Shown piece by piece: positions 59,389-64,000 of a stretch of 64,000 nucleotides of DNA. The notes below the pieces were generated by a model. The model saw only the letters and a list, made by a program, of their open reading frames with translations. It was not told the origin of the DNA and searched no databases. Location of the stretch: NCBI GenBank assembly GCA_028583415.1, contig CM053269.1, forward strand, positions 74,118,435 to 74,182,434. Reading direction: 5' to 3'. Position numbers and translations under genes: made by a program. The DNA comes from Protea cynaroides (lineage: Eukaryota; Streptophyta; Magnoliopsida; Proteales; Proteaceae). Numbering within the stretch: the stretch's first letter is position 1; every line of letters begins with the position of its first letter.

Positions 59389-60612
59389 CTAAGCACGAAA
59401 CAGGACTGCATCTTCCCATGTACTGTCCTCTGGTGGTAAGCCTTGCCACTGAATAAGAAGTTGTGGTACTGGTCCACTTCGACGATGGACCAAACGTCGT
59501 TGAATAATCACCAGTGGCGTAATGGCGTCATCTTCTTGGTTCCCAAACAGTGGAAGAGGAGTAACTTGAGTGTGGGGCTGACCAATGCATTTCTTAAGGA
59601 CAGATATATGAAATACCGGATGAATTTTGGATGTAGATGGCAGATCCAAACGATATGCAATCGTACCAATTCGAGCTGAAACATGGAAAGGCCCAAAATA
59701 TCGCCTACCCAGTTTCTGATTTAGTCGGAGAGCGACAGAATGTTGGCGATAAGGCTGCAACTTAACAAAGACCCAATCTCCAACATTAAATTGTGAATCC
59801 AAACGGTGCTTGTCACTTTGGACTTTCATTTTGATTTGGGCCTTAAGCAGATTCTGACGCAAAAGATGTAAAACAGCATCTCTTTGACCCAATTCCTGGG
59901 ATACGGCGTCATTGCAAGAAGTGTTCGGAGGCCAGTAAACTAACTCTGGAGGTGATCTTCCATATAGTGCTTGGAAAGGCGTCATTCCAATAGCTGAATG
60001 ATAGGATGTGTTATACCAAAATTCAGCCCAAGGTAAGTAGATCGCCCATCGCCGAGGTTCATCGCAAACAAAGCTTCGTAAATACATCTCCAGACAACGG
60101 TTCAAGACCTCTGTTTGCCCATCTGTTTGAGGGTGATAAGCGGTGCTCATTGCAAGCGTTGTTCCTTGAAGGCGAAATAATTCCTTCCAAAAGGTACTTA
60201 AGAACAAAGGGTCTCTGTCGCTTACAATGGTTCTTGGAAAACCATGGAGTTTAACAACATCACTGACAAACACAGTTGCAACCTTCAGAGCTGTAAAGGA
60301 ACTCGGTAGGCTACAAAAATGGCTGTATTTTGTGAGGCGATCAACAACCACTAGTATGGCAAATTTTCCTTGAGACATTGGTAAATGGGTTATAAAGTCT
60401 ATAGAAATATCTTCCCATACTTGAGTGGGAATGTGTAATGGTTGGAGAAGGCCGGCTAGAGAACGATTAATGGATTTCATTTGCTGACAAATTTGGCAAG
60501 CCAACACAAACTGTTGTACCTGTTTTCTCATTCCTCTCCAAAAGAAAGAAGCGGATAGTCGGAGAAAGGTTCTCTGAATGCTGGAATGGCCTCCACGGGG
60601 GGTGGAATGAAA
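59389..60612 (-). CDS. Chromovirus integrase with C-terminal chromodomain-like segment
   Basis: It inserts retrotransposon cDNA into the genome. The HHCC zinc-binding part starts just upstream of the first Met (His pair near 60590-60570, then CQICQQ). The catalytic core carries the D,D35E residues: Asp in SIDFITHLP, Asp in VSDRDPLF, and Glu in HPQTDGQTEVLNR. The C-terminal part has VGDWVFVKLQPYR, the GPF-like YFGPFHV, and HPVFHISVLKK. The chromodomain-like stretch is ILIQWQGLPPEDSTWE-type, which in chromoviruses directs integration to heterochromatin. This segment is open to its stop and is separated from RNase H by a frameshift at 60625-60629. Confidence 0.9.
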   Translation of the reverse strand, partial: FHSTPRGGHSSIQRTFLRLSASFFWRGMRKQVQQFVLACQICQQMKSINRSLAGLLQPLHIPTQVWEDISIDFITHLPMSQGKFAILVVVDRLTKYSHFCSLPSSFTALKVATVFVSDVVKLHGFPRTIVSDRDPLFLSTFWKELFRLQGTTLAMSTAYHPQTDGQTEVLNRCLEMYLRSFVCDEPRRWAIYLPWAEFWYNTSYHSAIGMTPFQALYGRSPPELVYWPPNTSCNDAVSQELGQRDAVLHLLRQNLLKAQIKMKVQSDKHRLDSQFNVGDWVFVKLQPYRQHSVALRLNQKLGRRYFGPFHVSARIGTIAYRLDLPSTSKIHPVFHISVLKKCIGQPHTQVTPLPLFGNQEDDAITPLVIIQRRLVHRRSGPVPQLLIQWQGLPPEDSTWEDAVLFRA

Positions 60613-60617
60613 CTCAG

Positions 60618-61830
60618 TTATGAGAAGGGGGCAAAGACTGGAGTGGTTGGCACCATAAGTCGATTCCGAAAATACAATAAGGAGTCGCGGACAGTAAAGT
60701 CTGGGTAAGCCGTTGGGTCGGCAAGTAGCCCCTGGTGAATACCCTGCAACTCAACATCCGATGTGTTTTCTTGCTGGAGTTGATCAATAAATGAAAAATT
60801 GACACCGGAGAGTGCAAAAAATCCCAAAAATGTAGTCGGAATCCGTGATAATCCATCCGCAGCTGTATTCTCCTTACCCGGTTTATACACAATTTCAAAT
60901 TGAAACCCCAGGAGCTTGACAAGGAACTGTTGTTGCTCAGGTGTCTGAATCGTTTGTTCCGTCAAACTCTTCAAGCTGCGTTGGTCGGTATGTATAAAAA
61001 ATTTCCGTCCAAGTAGGTACTGTCGCCATTTCAGGACGGCAGATGTTATGGCAAACATCTCACGACTATACGTTGAAGAAGCTTGCATTCGGGCGGACAA
61101 CTTCTTGCTGTAGAAGGCCAATGGCCTACTGTTTTGCATCAAGACTGTACCGATGCCAAAACCAGAGGCATCTGTCTCCACGGTGAATGACGCCTCAAAA
61201 TCAGGTAACGCCAATACTGGTGCAGTGGTGACTGCCATTTGAAGAGCAACAAAAGCAGCTTGAGCAGATTCACTCCAAAAGAAACTGTCGTGGCGCAACA
61301 GCTCAGTCAAGGGTGCGGCAACATGCGCATACCGGTGGATGGAGCGACGATAATACCCGGAGAGGCCCAAAAACCCACGAAGCTCCTTAACATTTCGTGG
61401 AATCGTCCAAGAAAGGATTGTCGAGATCTTAGTAGGATCCATGGCGACTCCAGCACTAGAAATAATATGCCCTAAATATTCCACTGTACGCTGCCCAAAA
61501 ACGCATTTAGACTTCTTTGCAAAGAGGGCATGATCCTGTAGTACCTGGAGTACTGAAGCTAAATGGCACATATGGTCGGACCATGTAGAACTATAAACCA
61601 GAATATCGTCAAAAAAAACCAAAATAAATTGACGAAGGTATGGCCGAAACACCGTATTCATGAGTCGTTGAAAAGTGGACGGAGCATTTGTTAAGCCAAA
61701 TGGCATAACAAGAAACTCATAGTGACCGTCATGCGTCCGAAAGGCTGTTTTATGTATTTCGCTTGGATCAACTCGGATTTGATGGTACCCCGCACGAAGA
61801 TCTAACTTTGAAAAAAAAACATGCACCATG
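60618..61830 (-). CDS. Chromovirus reverse transcriptase (major part) and RNase H
   Basis: It copies element RNA into DNA and removes the RNA strand. In order: FSKLDLRAGYHQIRV, FRTHDGHYEFLVMPFGLTNA, the catalytic FFDDILVYS, then YLGHIIS and FLGLSGYYRR. RNase H follows with VETDASGFGIGTVL and FIHTDQRSLK. It is open through to 60618, where a G5 run on the + strand (60625-60629) puts the reading out of frame with the integrase. The N-terminal RT part is in the preceding frame. Confidence 0.9.
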
Positions 61831-62838
61831 GAGTTCATCAAATAATTCATCGGTAGTTGGGATGGGAAACCGATCCCGAACAGTGATAGCATTCAGTGCT
61901 CGATAACCCACACAAAAACGCCATGTCCCGTCTTTCTTTTTTACCAATAGAACTGGGGAAGAAAATGGACTAGTACTGGTCTGTATAATACCTGTGCGTA
62001 GCATTTCCACAACTTGTTTCTCAATCTCTGTTTTTTGAAAATGAGGGTAGCGGTATGGTTTAATATTGACCGGTTGAGAACCGGTTTGGAGATGGATTGC
62101 ATGGTCAAAAGCACGTGTCGGAGGTAACCCGGTCGGCTCATCAAATACTTCACTGTACCGCTTTAGTAACTCAGTCAATTCCCTCCCATTACCAGTGGAA
62201 GTATCCGAGTCTGGTGAGGCAGCCGACTGGAAAGAACCTTGCACTTCAAGCTGGAACATGGCTGCCACGGCATCTGTTTCTGCCAATCGGCGCAATGTAT
62301 GCACCGATACTTGAGAGGGTGCTTGCAGCAGTACACCTTGAAATAGAATGGATTTATCATGCTGAGAGAATGACAGAGTTAATTTCTGATAATCGAATAC
62401 GACCGAACCGAGCTGCAGTAGCCACTGGACACCCAAAACCAACTCAGCACCTTGAATTGGAAGAAGAAATACATCGACTAAAATATTATGCCCCTGAATG
62501 TTCACCGACAGCTTGCTAATGAACCCTTCACTTTGTAATCTTTCTCCATTCCCAACAAGAACGGAAACACAAGGTTCAACCGTAACTAGAAGACCCAAAT
62601 GGTGAGCAATACGGCACTGTAGGAAGTTATGCGTGCTACCACCATCCACCAAGATGTGAACCTCAGATCCGTTGATTGTTCCAGAAAAACGCAGAGTATG
62701 GACTGAAGGTTGTCCGGCCAAGGCATTGTAAGAAATTTCGGATGATTGAATGTCATTATTTGAAGGAGACTCCTGTTGTTGAGCATCATCCAACAATTCG
62801 TCAGAATGAGGCAAATCAAGATCCAAAGAAGAGTCCAA
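61768..62838 (-). CDS. Chromovirus protease and N-terminal reverse transcriptase
   Basis: The retropepsin-like domain has VHILVDGGSTHNFL at about 62650. The second residue of the usual DSG/DTG is Gly, which may impair activity. LVLGVQWLLQLG follows. The RT begins with YPHFQKTEIEKQV, SSPVLLVKKKDGTWRFC and YRALNAITVRDRFPI. The frame is lost at a run of nine T (- strand; + 61811-61819) in the sequence encoding the FFSKLD region. Its frame is continuous with gag across one stop codon near 62846. Confidence 0.88.
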   Translation of the reverse strand: MDSSLDLDLPHSDELLDDAQQQESPSNNDIQSSEISYNALAGQPSVHTLRFSGTINGSEVHILVDGGSTHNFLQCRIAHHLGLLVTVEPCVSVLVGNGERLQSEGFISKLSVNIQGHNILVDVFLLPIQGAELVLGVQWLLQLGSVVFDYQKLTLSFSQHDKSILFQGVLLQAPSQVSVHTLRRLAETDAVAAMFQLEVQGSFQSAASPDSDTSTGNGRELTELLKRYSEVFDEPTGLPPTRAFDHAIHLQTGSQPVNIKPYRYPHFQKTEIEKQVVEMLRTGIIQTSTSPFSSPVLLVKKKDGTWRFCVGYRALNAITVRDRFPIPTTDELFDELHGACFFFKVRSSCGVPSNPS

Positions 62839-62847
62839 AAGGAATAG

Positions 62848-63921
62848 TTAGTTGTTTTTACAGCGGTGGCCTGGAGAAAATTTATCATTACAATTGTAAC
62901 ATAAACCCTGTTCCCTGCGCTGTTGCATTTCCGCAAAACTAAGGCGCCTAATGGGGATCTTGGAATTAGAGTTTGCAGAACTTGTAGGATTAACAGAGGA
63001 AAATGATTTTGCTTGAGTTGAGTTCGACAATATTGGATTCCGATTTGGTGTAGGAAGTAATGGGGAAAGGATCGTCGCAGGCTCTCGAAATGGTGGAAAG
63101 CGTTTCTTCTGTTCCAAGAATTTGGCCTCCTGCAACCTAGCTAAACCGACGGCCTGGGACAAGGAAGAAGGCCGGAATGCTATAACTTCGGTTCGAATAT
63201 CTGAACGCAATCCAGAAATGAAGCAGCTGATCAAGAAAGATGTGGAAAGATCTGTGGTTCTATTCGCGAGGGTTTCGAACTGGGTTTGATACTCAGAAAC
63301 AGAAGATGTTTGAGTGAGTTTAGACAGAGCACCTTGGTGATCCTCAAATTCCGAAGGACCAAACCTGATTTCCAGAGCTTTGATGAATGTTGCCCAATTT
63401 GTGAATTCCCCATTACGATGCAACCATTGAAACCACTGCAGAGCATTTCCATCCATGTGAAAAGACGATATCAACAAACGTTGCTCATCGGAAGTGTTAT
63501 GGTAGGTAAAAAACCTCTCAGCCTTGAATATCCACCCCAACGGATCTATGCCATCAAACCGGGGGCAATCTAACCGGATGGATCTGGGGCGCTCCAGTAT
63601 GGAAGCTAAAGAAGATGAATCTTGAAAGTTTGATGTTGGATTGGCTAAAATCGGCCTGTCAAAAGCGTTATTGGCGGTAGAAACTGGATTAGTAGCAGGG
63701 GTTTTCATGCGCAAAACCTGCTCTACATGAGCATCCATTGCTGTAACTTTGAGAACTAGGTCGGAAAAAACTTGTTGGTGATTACTGAATGAGTCTTGCA
63801 GGGCGTCAAGACGTTTGAATGAATCTTGCAGGGCGTTAAGACGTTGAGCGGAAAGTAATGAAGACTCAGTCAATTGCTTGATCGATTCATCGAGCAGGCG
63901 AAACCGAGTACCATCTGCCAT
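62848..63921 (-). CDS. Chromovirus gag with CCHC zinc knuckle
   Basis: It forms the virus-like particle. A coiled-coil-like N-terminus (FKRLDALQDSF, partly repeated as LNALQDSFKRLDALQD) precedes the capsid-type core: RLDCPRFDGIDPLGWIFKAE, LISSFHMDGNALQWFQWLH, and FGPSEFEDHQGALSKL. It ends with the zinc knuckle CYNCNDKFSPGHRC. The first ATG is at 63921; the longer open frame to 63948 starts with TTG inside the primer-binding region. It ends in TAA, where chromoviruses usually run straight into pol. Confidence 0.88.
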   Translation of the reverse strand: MADGTRFRLLDESIKQLTESSLLSAQRLNALQDSFKRLDALQDSFSNHQQVFSDLVLKVTAMDAHVEQVLRMKTPATNPVSTANNAFDRPILANPTSNFQDSSSLASILERPRSIRLDCPRFDGIDPLGWIFKAERFFTYHNTSDEQRLLISSFHMDGNALQWFQWLHRNGEFTNWATFIKALEIRFGPSEFEDHQGALSKLTQTSSVSEYQTQFETLANRTTDLSTSFLISCFISGLRSDIRTEVIAFRPSSLSQAVGLARLQEAKFLEQKKRFPPFREPATILSPLLPTPNRNPILSNSTQAKSFSSVNPTSSANSNSKIPIRRLSFAEMQQRREQGLCYNCNDKFSPGHRCKNN

Positions 63922-63931
63922 GGAAATCTCT

Positions 63932-63949
63932 CTCAATGAAAGCACCAAA
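63932..63949 (-). other. Primer-binding site of the chromovirus
   Basis: Directly inside the 5' LTR the - strand reads TTTGGTGCTTTCATTGA, at the position and with the TGG start expected of a tRNA primer-binding site. I did not identify the tRNA. Confidence 0.6.
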
Positions 63950-64000
63950 TGATGGAGAGAATGAGTTTCAAGCAGGATTTACTCAAGAACAAGAAGAGAA
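63950..64000 (-). repeat. 5' LTR of the chromovirus, partial
   Basis: The first 51 bases (TGATGGAGAGAATGAG onwards) are the same as 59038-59088. The rest lies beyond the window. Confidence 0.9.

Larger units (their letters stand above)
59038..64000 (-). mobile_element. Ty3/gypsy chromovirus retrotransposon, nearly full length, right LTR cut by the window edge
   Basis: On the - strand the order is 5' LTR (from beyond 64000 to 63950), primer-binding site, gag, protease, reverse transcriptase, RNase H, integrase with a C-terminal chromodomain-like segment, polypurine tract and 3' LTR (59338-59038). The 51 visible bases of the 5' LTR match the 3' LTR with no difference, so insertion looks recent. 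The coding region nonetheless has three lesions: one in-frame stop and two frameshifts in homopolymer runs. The chromodomain-like end (LLIQWQGLPPEDSTWEDA) places it among chromoviruses; the clade was not determined. Confidence 0.93.

Overview
This is a nuclear window from a flowering plant. It holds two intron-rich genes of plant type, abundant plant LINE, Ty1/copia and Ty3/gypsy sequence, and many small inverted-repeat DNA transposons. The species cannot be read from the sequence. The long, transposon-filled introns and dicot-like protein sequences argue against a compact or grass genome. That placement is inference.

The window has two cellular genes, both on the + strand. The first is the 3' part of a SEC31 (COPII outer-coat) gene. 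Sixteen exons lie between 7982 and 40067, and all splice phases close into one reading frame of about 865 codons. The WD40-encoding 5' exons lie outside the window to the left. Two of its introns are giant (12,991 and 9,680 bases). The second gene is a six-exon D-type cyclin at 48118-49583 (342 residues) with an LxCxE retinoblastoma-binding motif. A decayed phytocystatin gene sits at 55159-55454 on the - strand.

The rest is layered mobile DNA. Positions 1-7660 hold two head-to-tail LINE copies (- strand), the first split by two elements with TTA/TAA duplications. SEC31 intron 3 contains, from left to right: a solo LTR, a pararetrovirus-like remnant, foldback elements, an eroded copia element on the - strand, and a short LTR element whose two LTRs each carry a different later insertion. 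SEC31 intron 9 holds a foldback element, a 1.96-kb element that has captured part of a gypsy reverse transcriptase, and a 2.2-kb solo LTR. The intergenic DNA after SEC31 is AT-rich and contains one 1.05-kb hAT-like element. After the cyclin come LINE 3' ends, microsatellites and a 9-bp-duplication foldback. The right end is a nearly complete Ty3/gypsy chromovirus (- strand, 59038 to beyond 64000).

I found no clear new molecular system. The most notable observations are a SEC31 micro-exon that seems to have arisen by tandem duplication of an exon-intron junction, several insertions whose empty sites are present in the same window, and a captured reverse-transcriptase fragment.
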